Assembly: GCF_002379585.1 (NCBI RefSeq)
Contig: NZ_DFUE01000090.1
Location: 10,905 to 74,904, forward strand
Length of the DNA: 64,000 nucleotides
Source: Pseudomonas sp. UBA4194
GTDB lineage: Bacteria; Pseudomonadota; Gammaproteobacteria; Pseudomonadales; Pseudomonadaceae
Direction of reading: 5' to 3'
Position numbers and translations under genes: made by a program. The notes beneath the pieces are model-generated. The model did not search any database. It was not told the origin of the DNA and was given only the letters and a program-made list of their open reading frames with translations. Below, one piece after another: positions 26,701-34,726 of this stretch (position 1 is its first letter; each line of letters begins with the position of its first letter).

Positions 26701-28367
26701 ACGCCGCCAGCACCCGTGCGTTGCGTATCGAGTTCGACGCCAAGGCCGATAGCTACATGCAGGCCCTGCGCGAAGTGCTGGAGGTGTGCGTGGACATGAT
26801 TCGTCTGGATCCGGCGCTGGATCGCTCCCGGGATCATGCCAATATTCTTTCCCAGCTGTACGAAGTCGGCCAGGAGCAGGTGGTCAATCTGCGCCTGCGC
26901 AGCCAGGAAAATCAGCGCTATGCCGATGAGATGGAAGCGCTCGCCGCTCTGGATCACCTGACTCCGGCACAGTCCAAGAGGTTCTTCGGCTTTGTCGGCG
27001 AAAGTACGGCGTTATTGGAAAAGCAGATTCGTCTGACCCGTGAGCTGCTGGACTGGAAAGGCCAGCTGCAGCGCATGCCCCTGGAAGGGCCGCGCGCGCT
27101 CAAGGAATTCGACGCGACCTGGATCGAGACCCTGCCAGTGCAGCGCTGGATCGGCATGCTGGTGGACGGCCTGGGGCTGGTGTGCGTCCGCAAGGTGTCC
27201 GAGATGGAGGCCGCCGCGCGCATGCTTCAGGCCGTTACCGAGCCCGTACGGCTGGCCGCTCAGAGCCACGCAGCGCTGCAGGAAACCGCTCAGTACACGC
27301 TCAACGATCGGGTCGAGGTGCTCAACAGCCTGGACCTGCAATACGCCGGAGCCAAGGCATCGCTGGACTACTATCGCGGGATTCTGGGCAATGGCCTGGA
27401 CCAACCGGCGCTGCTGCGCCTGGGCGAACTGATCGACGAGTTGCGCTCCCAGGCGCAGGAAACCCTGGTGCCGCTGGCGCGGGAGCAGTTGAAGATGTCG
27501 CGCAAGGAGCGGCGCCTGGCCCGCGACCGCAATATCGTGGTGACACGCCGCCGCGGCCTGGTGGTCGGCCAGCACCGGGCGCGGGCTCCCGGTGCGGCCC
27601 AGGAGATCATCGATGTCATCGATCCGATCGAACAGCGTGTCGTCGCCTCGTTCGGCAAGGACACGGTGGCGGGCGACTGGGCGCAAATCGATGAGCCAGT
27701 AGCCCGGCGCCAGACTCAAGGCTCGCTCGATGCACTGGTCAACAAGAGCCAGCAGTTGCTCAAGGCGGCCGACAAGGAAGTGCTCAACGCTTGGCGTCTG
27801 GTGAACAAGCCTTGGCTCCCCAGTGAGGTCGAGGATCAGGTAGTGGCCTATGCCCGACACCTGCAAGACAGTGCCGATGCGATCGAGCAGTACCTGACCC
27901 GCAACAATGCCACGGACCTGGCCACCGCATCCCATGAGTCCGCCGAGGTCAAGGCCAAGACCTTGCGAGAGAAGGCCGCGCAGATCACCGAGGAGGGACG
28001 ACTGATTCGCATCGACATGATCAAGCGTCAGCCGCCGACTGCCCTGCGCGTGGACTACTTGCTGCGTCAGGAGGCGGTGCGGATCGCCAAGGTGGGTGAG
28101 CGCAAGGTGCTGCGCAAGGGTCGGGATTTCATGCAGGAGTATGTGGTCAACGACCTGGAGGGCAAGGCGTTGTGGTATGCCCATTTCCACTACGACCAAC
28201 TGCGTGGGCCGGCCCTTGCCTACACTCGCGCCCACCTGAAGACGGTGGCGCAGCGGTTCGATGGCGTGCAGACCCAGCGAGCTCAGGAGATGAGCGGGGA
28301 AGAAGTGATCGGCATCCTGCGCAGTCGCATCGATCCGCCGTTGGATCAGGCGTATCTGGACGTGTAG
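23775..28367 (+). CDS. Giant dermonecrotic-toxin-like protein (DUF6543 type)
   Basis: 1530 residues, by far the largest gene here. The pattern resembles the large 'dermonecrotic toxin'/DUF6543 proteins of plant-associated pseudomonads. Visible parts are an N-terminal repeat-like region (YWDQVKPDGSSRWQWL near 142-157), GGMGPQVLYRPLCQPIL near 596, a hydrophobic stretch FNGLMPFLCGPVATAAWLI at about 723-741, a module GLYLDQDRWLMPLDGQFYPV then MRIVDP and LRLRLRGGG at about 862-922, and a long helical C-terminal third with VVTRRRGLVVGQ near 1253. No signal peptide, LRR array or clear catalytic motif. Base composition matches neighbours. It sits alone between terminators, in a slot not occupied in the P. 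aeruginosa order (cysNC to zapG). Assignment is from recalled family patterns; toxicity is unproven. Confidence 0.7.
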   Translation: MTDFMSLSARVAEQAPLASSVSKHFASRPTLRESTKELLSRELTRLYPKLLLDTAAVQLFEPLQNDGIRGFGGYRRESLVDTLLGRYLHGRNISLKEGFHFLSVEAGAENPSALAVAMPLIQGLINEWGPQLLVEYAQRLCAYWDQVKPDGSSRWQWLATALQVRLKRHVDRLGKAGQLDNAQGATAMLLVGMPDALERGRYNGDTLTASLVAIDALGAPPNRFAQLTHALVIQRHVSQQQRDLVMLYTPFNGLETFPTLQALAESIGADIGMQWTAEQLELALYAPVGNIFEAQAQAILEQQLAAVETVGNYCRTHAQGIPALELGTEQVTCLFEIDSTEERAKLQELNAALPTWLSGADTRERRNYSLYLASLALLRTEQGGKSFLDGIAPILEFAAQRLVEQIATQWPDAPLASLDDVEVHILTAPNALLSIVNAGDSTLEDEQISLVDFSLFNLSGRPRGRLLIKAREGASLPAWVTSDAIENLIEAADVGGCYLKLLDEKLLKDPVSSAWREQNFGAQLTLQLPMLALQNSVQKLHGFTHTGWRYVDQVLLGDETTASNDPPLVLSQLGFRATPEAAVDKVTNMYVIGAVGGMGPQVLYRPLCQPILRQFEDARALFDAVAEEGELQRSVLDWLDESAQARYANGGFLEPHVVRFGQGSEFAPLSTPAPAQLRLTALAQPLLAQLYRQNVQALTTVASRQSLSTERSRWIGYKALGWTLFNGLMPFLCGPVATAAWLIQTLATLQDALRAQAAGDGQPAEEQMIDLLFNIALVLLAHGAPRAPLDKAYRVRPPVPAAKATARIAPTALEVNQLRGNLDFGWARARHVLSALDQRRLASYAVTAPPAQLAAVPHGTFRGLYLDQDRWLMPLDGQFYPVDVSGEQMRIVDPLRPAEPGPWVERDEVDRWRLDLRLRLRGGGPTGRIAAQRQANRALLLAGNAKLVTFNQRKSALHAEVNNVLTKVEAAVLAKDAASTRALRIEFDAKADSYMQALREVLEVCVDMIRLDPALDRSRDHANILSQLYEVGQEQVVNLRLRSQENQRYADEMEALAALDHLTPAQSKRFFGFVGESTALLEKQIRLTRELLDWKGQLQRMPLEGPRALKEFDATWIETLPVQRWIGMLVDGLGLVCVRKVSEMEAAARMLQAVTEPVRLAAQSHAALQETAQYTLNDRVEVLNSLDLQYAGAKASLDYYRGILGNGLDQPALLRLGELIDELRSQAQETLVPLAREQLKMSRKERRLARDRNIVVTRRRGLVVGQHRARAPGAAQEIIDVIDPIEQRVVASFGKDTVAGDWAQIDEPVARRQTQGSLDALVNKSQQLLKAADKEVLNAWRLVNKPWLPSEVEDQVVAYARHLQDSADAIEQYLTRNNATDLATASHESAEVKAKTLREKAAQITEEGRLIRIDMIKRQPPTALRVDYLLRQEAVRIAKVGERKVLRKGRDFMQEYVVNDLEGKALWYAHFHYDQLRGPALAYTRAHLKTVAQRFDGVQTQRAQEMSGEEVIGILRSRIDPPLDQAYLDV

Positions 28368-28409
28368 CGTTCGGGCGAACCGGCTAAGGTATCGACACGA
28401 CACCGGCAC

Positions 28410-28449
28410 AAAAAAAAAGCGGCGCCTGACAGCAGGCGCCGCTTTTTTT
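28410..28449. terminator. Bidirectional terminator, toxin-like gene / zapG
   Basis: AGCGGCGCCTG-ACAG-CAGGCGCCGCT: perfect 11-bp stem with nine or more A before and seven T after, so it works for both converging genes. Confidence 0.95.
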
Positions 28450-28461
28450 GACCTGGCGAGG

Positions 28462-28899
28462 TTACTTGCGCTTCAGGCCATACTGCTCATCGAGCATGCC
28501 AGGCGAGTTCGGCGCCTTGGGCGCGTAGTCACGGGGCGGCTCGGCGTCGCGAGGTGGCGTCAGGCGCTCGCGCGGGCCTTGCGGCGCATCGGAGTGCAGC
28601 GCGGCCAGCAGGCGTTGGCGGGTCAGTTCGTCCAGGGCCAGGCGGTCGGCGCCTTCGGCCAGATGATCTTGCACTTCCTGATAGCTCTGGGTCAGTTTCT
28701 TGACCAGGATCGCGGTGCTGTTGAAGTGGGTTACCACCTCATTCTGATAAGTATCGAAACGTTCCTGGATATCATCCAGCTGGCGTTGCGTGCCATTGGG
28801 CACGGCGTTGGGCGCCAGGCGAGCGACGGCGAAGCCGATGACTACACCGACCACCAGGGCCAGGGTTGGCAACAACCAAACTAAGAGCGAGAGTTCCAC
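28462..28899 (-). CDS. zapG: YhcB/ZapG-type membrane protein (DUF1043)
   Basis: 145 residues: one N-terminal transmembrane helix (LLVWLLPTLALVVGVVIGFA), then a coiled coil (about 35-95, GTQRQLDDIQERFDTYQNEV) and a Pro/Arg-rich cytoplasmic tail. In E. coli YhcB links cell division and envelope growth. The family call comes from the TM plus coiled-coil layout, length and synteny with PA4441. Confidence 0.85.
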   Translation of the reverse strand: MELSLLVWLLPTLALVVGVVIGFAVARLAPNAVPNGTQRQLDDIQERFDTYQNEVVTHFNSTAILVKKLTQSYQEVQDHLAEGADRLALDELTRQRLLAALHSDAPQGPRERLTPPRDAEPPRDYAPKAPNSPGMLDEQYGLKRK

Positions 28900-29038
28900 G
28901 AGTCCTTCCTCTATAAACGGCTTTGCTTTACGTTAACGGCTCGGACCTGCGCTGTATACCGCGCGCTTGTGCATTTTCGCAGGACAGAATCTTTCAGCTA
29001 GACGAGTCGACCCATTTTCAGGTCACGGAGTTCATCAC

Positions 29039-29668
29039 TTGCTCATCCGCGAAACCGAAGTTTTCATCGATGGCCCGCTGGGCCAGCTAGAAGCGTTGTA
29101 TCTGGACACCGCCGATGCCACAGGCATCGCCCTGATCTGCCACCCCAACCCGGTGCAGGGCGGGACCATGCTCAACAAAGTGGTTTCGACCCTGCAGCGT
29201 ACGGCGCGCGATGCCGGCCTGATCACCTTGCGGTTCAATTATCGGGGTGTGGGGCAGAGTGCCGGTAGTCACGACATGGGCAGTGGTGAAGTCGACGACG
29301 CCCAGGCCGTTGCCGCGTGGCTCAGGGAGCGTCATCCACAGTTGGCGTTGACGATCCTGGGCTTCTCGTTCGGCGGCTTCGTTGCCGCGACCTTGAACAG
29401 CCGACTGGAGGCTCAGGGCGTAGCCGTGAAGCATCTGTTCATGGTGGCACCGGCGGTGATGCGCATCACCGAGAACATGCCGCAGCACAGCACGTTGACC
29501 GTGATCCAGCCGGAAACCGACGAAGTGGTCGATCCGCAATTGGTGTACGACTGGTCGAACAACCTCGAACGCCCCCACGAGCTGCTGAAAGTGGCAGAAT
29601 GCGGACACTTTTTCCACGGCAAGCTCACCGATCTCAAGGATCTGTTGCTGCCGCGCCTTTCGAATTGA
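29039..29668 (+). CDS. Alpha/beta hydrolase
   Basis: 209-residue serine hydrolase-fold protein (PA4440-like). The nucleophile elbow is LGFSFGGFVA, the oxyanion part is CHPNPVQGGTM, and the catalytic His is likely in ECGHFFHGKL. The start is set at TTG 29039 (MLIRETEVFIDGP) because GGAG lies 8 bases upstream and it matches the family N-terminus; the frame is open further upstream. The substrate is unknown. 24 bases before trpS, likely co-transcribed. Confidence 0.82.
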   Translation: MLIRETEVFIDGPLGQLEALYLDTADATGIALICHPNPVQGGTMLNKVVSTLQRTARDAGLITLRFNYRGVGQSAGSHDMGSGEVDDAQAVAAWLRERHPQLALTILGFSFGGFVAATLNSRLEAQGVAVKHLFMVAPAVMRITENMPQHSTLTVIQPETDEVVDPQLVYDWSNNLERPHELLKVAECGHFFHGKLTDLKDLLLPRLSN

Positions 29669-29692
29669 TCGCTCCTGAATAAGAACCGACCC

Positions 29693-31042
29693 ATGACCAC
29701 TCGTATCCTGACCGGCATCACCACCACCGGCACGCCTCACCTGGGCAACTACGCCGGGGCCATCCGCCCGGCCATCGTCGCCAGCCGCCAGAGCGACGCC
29801 GATTCGTTCTACTTCCTGGCTGACTACCACGCCCTGATCAAATGCGATGACCCGCTGCGCATCCAGCGCTCGCGCCTGGAAATCGCCGCGACCTGGCTGG
29901 CAGCCGGCCTCGATGTGGATCGCGTGACATTCTATCGCCAGTCCGATATCCCCGAGATTCCCGAGCTGACCTGGCTGCTGACCTGTGTCGCCGCCAAAGG
30001 CCTGCTCAACCGTGCCCACGCGTACAAAGCCTCGGTGGACAAGAACGTCGAGACCGGTGAAGACCCGGATGCCGGTATCACCATGGGCCTGTACAGCTAC
30101 CCCGTGCTGATGGCCGCCGACATCCTGATGTTCAACGCGCACCAGGTGCCGGTGGGCCGGGACCAGATCCAGCACGTTGAGATGGCTCGGGATATCGGCC
30201 AGCGTTTCAATCATCTGTTCGGCCAGGGGCGCGAGTTCTTCGTCATGCCTGAAGCGCTGATCGAGGAGAGCGTGGCCACGTTGCCCGGCCTGGACGGACG
30301 CAAGATGTCCAAGAGCTACGACAACACCATCCCGTTGTTCACCAGCGCCAAGGACATGAAAGACGCCATTTCGCGGATCGTCACCGATTCCCGTGCGCCG
30401 GGCGAAGCCAAGGACCCGGAGAACGCTCACCTGTTCACCTTGTTCCAGGCCTTCGCCACGTCCGAGCAGAGCGCCGAGTTCGCGGCTGCACTGCGTGAGG
30501 GGCTGGGCTGGGGCGAGGCCAAGAATCGCCTGTTCTCCCTGCTGGACGCGGAGCTGGGTGAAGCGCGTGAGCGCTACCATCATTTCATCGAACGCCCGGC
30601 CGATCTGGAAGACATCCTTTTGGCCGGTGCACAGAAAGCCCGCAGGGTCGCGACTCCGTTCCTCGGCGAACTGCGCGAAGCCGTGGGCCTGCGTTCGTTC
30701 CGCGAGCAGGTTCAGGCCGGTACCGCCAGCAAGAAAAAAGCCGTCAAGGCTGCGCGTTTCGTGAGCTTTCGTGAAGACGACGGCAGCTTCCGCTTCCGCC
30801 TGCTCGATGCCGCAGGCGAGCAGCTGGTGCTGTCGCGCAGCTTCGCCGACGGCAAGGCTGCCGGGCAGGTGAGCAAGCAGTTGCAGCAGGGCGGCGAGTT
30901 GGACATCCGCGTCGAAGCGGCGAGCTTCACGCTGTGGCTCGATGGCGCCTGTGTGGCCGACAGTCCGGCCTTCGCCGATAGCGACGCGCGCGATGCGGCC
31001 ATTGCCACACTGCGCCAGGCCTTGCAGCCACAAGGGGAGTGA
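29693..31042 (+). CDS. trpS: Tryptophanyl-tRNA synthetase with C-terminal extension
   Basis: 449 residues, about 110 longer than E. coli TrpS. Class I motifs are TGTPHLGNYAGAI (HIGH-like, near 12-24) and GRKMSKSYDN (KMSKS). The catalytic body ends near residue 350. The last ~95 residues contain FRFRLLDAAGEQLVLSRSF followed by a related strand-helix unit, resembling a YegP/DUF1508 domain with two copies. Long TrpS forms of this kind are known in Pseudomonas; the role of the extension is unclear. Confidence 0.96.
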   Translation: MTTRILTGITTTGTPHLGNYAGAIRPAIVASRQSDADSFYFLADYHALIKCDDPLRIQRSRLEIAATWLAAGLDVDRVTFYRQSDIPEIPELTWLLTCVAAKGLLNRAHAYKASVDKNVETGEDPDAGITMGLYSYPVLMAADILMFNAHQVPVGRDQIQHVEMARDIGQRFNHLFGQGREFFVMPEALIEESVATLPGLDGRKMSKSYDNTIPLFTSAKDMKDAISRIVTDSRAPGEAKDPENAHLFTLFQAFATSEQSAEFAAALREGLGWGEAKNRLFSLLDAELGEARERYHHFIERPADLEDILLAGAQKARRVATPFLGELREAVGLRSFREQVQAGTASKKKAVKAARFVSFREDDGSFRFRLLDAAGEQLVLSRSFADGKAAGQVSKQLQQGGELDIRVEAASFTLWLDGACVADSPAFADSDARDAAIATLRQALQPQGE

Positions 31043-31079
31043 TGCGACGGTCTGTCGCAACGCTCATTGCCATTATCCT

Positions 31080-31108
31080 GGGCCGTCGCTACAGTGACGG
31101 CCCGTTTT
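31080..31108 (+). terminator. Intrinsic terminator after trpS
   Basis: GGGCCGTC-N8-GACGGCCC stem followed by GTTTTTG, 38 bases after the trpS stop and 20 before the zapE start. Confidence 0.85.
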
Positions 31109-31127
31109 TGTTGCCTTGCTAACGAAT

Positions 31128-32222
31128 ATGACGCCCCTAGAACGATACCAAGCCGATCTCAAACGTCCTGAGTTCTTTCATGACGCCGCCCAGGAAAATG
31201 CCGTTCGCCATCTGCAGCGTCTCTACGACGATCTGATCGCCGCCGACCACAGCAAGCCTGGCATGTTCGGCAAGCTGTTCGGCAAGAAAGAACAGAAGCC
31301 GGTCAAGGGTCTGTATTTCTGGGGTGGCGTAGGTCGCGGCAAGACCTACCTGGTGGATACCTTCTTCGATGCGCTGCCGTTCGAGCAGAAGGTGCGCACG
31401 CACTTTCACCGCTTCATGAAGCGCGTGCATGAAGAGCTCAAGTCGCTCAAGGACCAGAAGAACCCGTTGACGGTGATCGCCAAGCGCTTCTCCGATGAAG
31501 CGCGGGTCATCTGTTTCGACGAGTTCTTCGTCTCCGACATCACCGATGCGATGATCCTGGGCACCTTGATGGAAGAGCTGTTCAAGAACGGCGTGACCCT
31601 GGTGGCGACGTCCAACATCGTTCCCGACGGTTTGTACAAGGATGGCTTGCAGCGTGCGCGGTTCCTGCCGGCCATTGCGCTGATCAAGGAGAACACCGAG
31701 ATCGTCAACGTCGACAGCGGCGTGGACTATCGCCTGCGTCATCTGGAACAGGCCGAACTGTTTCACTCGCCTCTGGACGAGGCGGCGGACAAGAGCATGC
31801 GCGACAGCTTCAAGGCGCTGACCCACAGCAGCACCAAGGTCGTGGAAAACGATCCGCTGATGATCGAGAACCGCGAGATCCGCGCGCTGCGTACCTGTGA
31901 TGACGTGGCCTGGTTCGACTTCCGCGAACTGTGCGACGGGCCGCGCAGCCAGAACGATTACATCGAGTTGGGCAAGATCTTCAATGCTGTCCTGCTCAGC
32001 GGCGTGGAGCAGATGAGCGTGACCACCGACGACATCGCTCGGCGTTTCATCAACATGGTCGACGAATTCTATGATCGCAACGTGAAGCTGATCATTTCGG
32101 CCGAGGTGGAACTCAAGGATCTCTACACCGGTGGCCGGCTGAATTTCGAATTTCAGCGCACGTTGAGCCGATTGCTGGAGATGCAGAGCCACGAGTTTCT
32201 TTCGCGGGCGCACAAGCCCTGA
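31128..32222 (+). CDS. zapE: Cell division protein ZapE (AFG1-type ATPase)
   Basis: 364-residue AAA+-like ATPase that associates with the Z-ring in E. coli. Walker A is FWGGVGRGKTYL near 64-75, Walker B is VICFDEFFVSDI, and sensor-like ATSNIVPDGLY follows. The start MTPLERYQADL at 31128 gives the family length; an ATG at 31116 is in frame but less fitting. Confidence 0.93.
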   Translation: MTPLERYQADLKRPEFFHDAAQENAVRHLQRLYDDLIAADHSKPGMFGKLFGKKEQKPVKGLYFWGGVGRGKTYLVDTFFDALPFEQKVRTHFHRFMKRVHEELKSLKDQKNPLTVIAKRFSDEARVICFDEFFVSDITDAMILGTLMEELFKNGVTLVATSNIVPDGLYKDGLQRARFLPAIALIKENTEIVNVDSGVDYRLRHLEQAELFHSPLDEAADKSMRDSFKALTHSSTKVVENDPLMIENREIRALRTCDDVAWFDFRELCDGPRSQNDYIELGKIFNAVLLSGVEQMSVTTDDIARRFINMVDEFYDRNVKLIISAEVELKDLYTGGRLNFEFQRTLSRLLEMQSHEFLSRAHKP

Positions 32223-32226
32223 CACG

Positions 32227-32255
32227 TGTGGGGTGAGGAGACCCCTCACCCCACA
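32227..32255. repeat. Perfect 12-bp palindrome between convergent zapE and the AraC gene
   Basis: TGTGGGGTGAGG at 32227-32238 and CCTCACCCCACA at 32244-32255 with a 5-base loop. It starts five bases after the zapE stop. No T-run. Sequence related to the elements at 18435 and 62551. Confidence 0.75.
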
Positions 32256-32273
32256 TCCCGCCTCTGCCCGATC

Positions 32274-33272
32274 CTAAGCCTCCTGCATGAACTGCTGCCG
32301 GTACTCATTGGGCGACAGCTCCGTATGCTGGCGGAACAAACGCGCAAAGAAACTGGCATCGTCATAGCCCACCTCGTAGCTGATGGTCTTGATGCTCTTG
32401 CGCGTGCCGGACAGCAGCCCCTTCGCCGTCTCGATGCGCAAGCGCTGCAAGTAGTGCAACGGCTTGTCGCCGGTGGCGGTGTGGAATCGGCGCATGAAGT
32501 TGCGAATGCTCATGCCATGCTCTCGGGCCACATCCTCGAAACGAAATTTCTCGGCGAAATGTTCCTCCAGCCACTGCTGGATATGCAGGATCGGCACGTC
32601 ACGGTGCAGCTTCTGCCCGCCAAAGCCCATGCGTCCGGGCGTATAGCTGCGCTGCACTTCATAGAGCGTGTCGCGGGACACGGCCTGGGCCACGGGCGCG
32701 CCGCAGAAGCGTTCGATCAGATAGATGTAGAGGTCGCACGCCGACACCGGGCCGCCGGCGCAGAACAGGTTGTCGGCATCGGTCAGGTGCTTGTCCGGGT
32801 TGAGCAATACCCTGGGGAAGCGCTGCTTGAACTCTTCGAAGAAACGCCAATAGGTGGTCGCCTCCTTGCCGTCCAGCAGGCCACTGGCGGCCAGCCAGAA
32901 CACGCCGCTGGCTTCGGCGCACAACACGGCGCCGCGGGCGTGCTGCTGACGTAGCCAAGGCAACACCTGCGGGTAGCGTTGGATCACCGCGTCGAAATCG
33001 TCCCAGTAGGCCGGCAGCACGATCAGGTCGCTGTCTTCCAGCCCGCCATCCACTGGCAGCACGACCTCGCTGAAGCTGCGCACAGGCAGCCCGTCGGGGC
33101 TCACCAGGCGGGTTTCGAACAGTGCCTTTAGGCCCAGGCCCATCTGCTTGCCGTAGCGCAGGCTGGCCATGTGGAAGAAGTCCTTGGCTTGCATCAAGGT
33201 CGAGGCGAGCACCTGATCGGTGGCCAGGATGCTGACCCGCCGCAGGGAGGGCGTATGGGGCGTGAGGATCAT
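32274..33272 (-). CDS. GlxA-family AraC transcriptional regulator
   Basis: 332 residues. The N-terminal DJ-1/PfpI-like amidotransferase-fold domain at about 10-200 (the elbow Cys in GAVLCAEASGVFWLA) acts as a sensor. The C-terminal AraC DNA-binding domain at 228-330 has two HTH motifs (FEDVAREHGMSIRNFMRRF and TISYEVGYDDASFFARLF). Located between zapE and an aldo/keto reductase as in PA4436. Targets unknown; the divergent or next gene is a candidate. Confidence 0.9.
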   Translation of the reverse strand: MILTPHTPSLRRVSILATDQVLASTLMQAKDFFHMASLRYGKQMGLGLKALFETRLVSPDGLPVRSFSEVVLPVDGGLEDSDLIVLPAYWDDFDAVIQRYPQVLPWLRQQHARGAVLCAEASGVFWLAASGLLDGKEATTYWRFFEEFKQRFPRVLLNPDKHLTDADNLFCAGGPVSACDLYIYLIERFCGAPVAQAVSRDTLYEVQRSYTPGRMGFGGQKLHRDVPILHIQQWLEEHFAEKFRFEDVAREHGMSIRNFMRRFHTATGDKPLHYLQRLRIETAKGLLSGTRKSIKTISYEVGYDDASFFARLFRQHTELSPNEYRQQFMQEA

Positions 33273-33383
33273 TGTTTTATTCTTGTAGGGTGAAAGCGGT
33301 CAGGATATGGCTGAAGTGTCGTTGGGTTCAAGTTTGCTGGGGAGGGTAGGGTGTGTCAGCGCCGGCCCAGAGGCATACGGTCC

Positions 33384-33417
33384 CTTGTAGGAGCGGCGTA
33401 CAGCCGCGAAGGGGCCG
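33384..33417. repeat. REP-like palindrome between the AraC and AKR genes
   Basis: CTTGTAGGAGCGGCGTACAG followed by CCGCGAAGGGGCC; stem GCGGC-GTACA-GCCGC with the 'TTGTAGGAGCGGC..GCCGCGAA' frame of a common Pseudomonas REP class. Confidence 0.75.
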
Positions 33418-33434
33418 ACACTGACACCACTCAA

Positions 33435-34475
33435 TCAAGGCGCCGGATTAGGCTGAGCCTTGTGAATCGCCTCGATACCGGCCAAGACCTCCTCGGACAA
33501 CACCAGATCGATGCTGCCCAGGTTGCTCTCCAACTGCTGCAGCGAGGTGGCGCCGATGATATTGCTGGTCACGAACGGCTGTGCGGTCACGAAGGCCAGG
33601 GCCATCTGCGCGGGGTCCAGACCGTGCTCGCGGGCCAGGGCTACGTAGCGGCTGGTGGCGGCCACCGCCTCGGGGTTGGCGTAGCGGGTAAAGCGGCTGA
33701 ACAGCGCCAGACGACTGCCCTCGGGACGGGCGCCGTTCTCGAACTTGCCCGACAGCATGCCAAAGGCCAGAGGCGAGTACGCCAGCAGGCCGCACTGCTC
33801 GCGAATGGCGACTTCCGCCAGGCCCACCTCGAAGCTGCGGTTGAGCAGGTTGTAGGGGTTCTGGATCGATACCGGGCGGGGCAGGCTGCCGCTGTCGGCC
33901 AGGCCCAGGAACTTCATGGTGCCCCAGGGGGTTTCATTGGACAGGCCAACGTGGCGGATCTTGCCGGCCTTGACCTGTTCGTCGAGCACTTGCAGGGTTT
34001 CCTGCAGCGGCGTGTCCAGATGGTCCTGGGTATGCTGGTAGCCCAGCTTGCCGAAGAAATTGGTGCTGCGCTCCGGCCAGTGCAACTGGTACAGGTCGAT
34101 CCAGTCGGTCTGCAGGCGTTGCAGGCTGGCGTCCAGGGCGGCGACGATGTGCTCGCGGTTGAATTTCAGCTGGCCATCGCGGATATGGCTGATGCCATTA
34201 CCGGGCCCGGCGATCTTGCTGGCCAGGATCCAGTCGGCGCGATCGCCCTGGCGCTTGAACCAGTTGCCGATCACCCGTTCGGTGGCGGCGTAGGTTTCCG
34301 GGCGCGGCGGCACCGGATACATCTCCGCGGTGTCGATGAAGTTGACGCCGGCCGCCTTGGCCCTTTCGATCTGCTCGAAGCCTTGTGCTTCGGTGTTCTG
34401 CTCGCCCCAGGTCATGGTGCCCAGGCACAGCGCGCTCACGTTCAGGTCGGTACGTCCCAGCTGGCGATAGTGCAT
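33435..34475 (-). CDS. Aldo/keto reductase (Tas-like)
   Basis: 346-residue NADP(H)-dependent aldo/keto reductase of the Tas/PA4434 type. It has MHYRQLGRTDLNVSALCLG at the N-terminus, the catalytic Asp and Tyr in FIDTAEMYPV, the Lys in WILASKIAG and His in YQLHWPERS, and a C-terminal cofactor motif ATSLQQLESNL. Natural substrate not evident. Transcribed in the same direction as the AraC gene that follows it. Confidence 0.92.
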   Translation of the reverse strand: MHYRQLGRTDLNVSALCLGTMTWGEQNTEAQGFEQIERAKAAGVNFIDTAEMYPVPPRPETYAATERVIGNWFKRQGDRADWILASKIAGPGNGISHIRDGQLKFNREHIVAALDASLQRLQTDWIDLYQLHWPERSTNFFGKLGYQHTQDHLDTPLQETLQVLDEQVKAGKIRHVGLSNETPWGTMKFLGLADSGSLPRPVSIQNPYNLLNRSFEVGLAEVAIREQCGLLAYSPLAFGMLSGKFENGARPEGSRLALFSRFTRYANPEAVAATSRYVALAREHGLDPAQMALAFVTAQPFVTSNIIGATSLQQLESNLGSIDLVLSEEVLAGIEAIHKAQPNPAP

Positions 34476-34655
34476 CGGTGGCTCCTCTTGGCAAAGGAAT
34501 CATAAAAGCAGGTTGATATTTTTTTCGCAATCTGGATAATTCGGCACCTCTCTGTGAAGTGGAAGTGATGCCCCGCTTCGTGGAAGAATTTTGCCGTGTA
34601 TGTGACGCGAAGACCCGAGCCCCCCAAAAGCGTCCTGTGCCCGGCTGCCTTTGAC

Positions 34656-34684
34656 TTGTCAAAGTAAGCACTATTCAGTAAGAT
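34656..34684 (+). promoter_or_regulatory. Sigma-70 promoter of rplM-rpsI
   Basis: TTGTCA at 34656-34661, 17-base spacer, TAAGAT at 34679-34684, placing the start near 34692, about 35 bases before the rplM ATG. The rest of the 251-base gap upstream (34476-34650) shows no gene. Confidence 0.6.
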
Positions 34685-34726
34685 CCGCCGTCTATTTTTG
34701 CTGGGCGGCCCCTGAGGCTATAAAGA

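Noticed and set aside
23775..28367. The giant gene as a recent horizontal acquisition by base composition
   Set aside because: GC and codon use look like the neighbours by eye, and there are no integrase, IS or attachment repeats at its borders.
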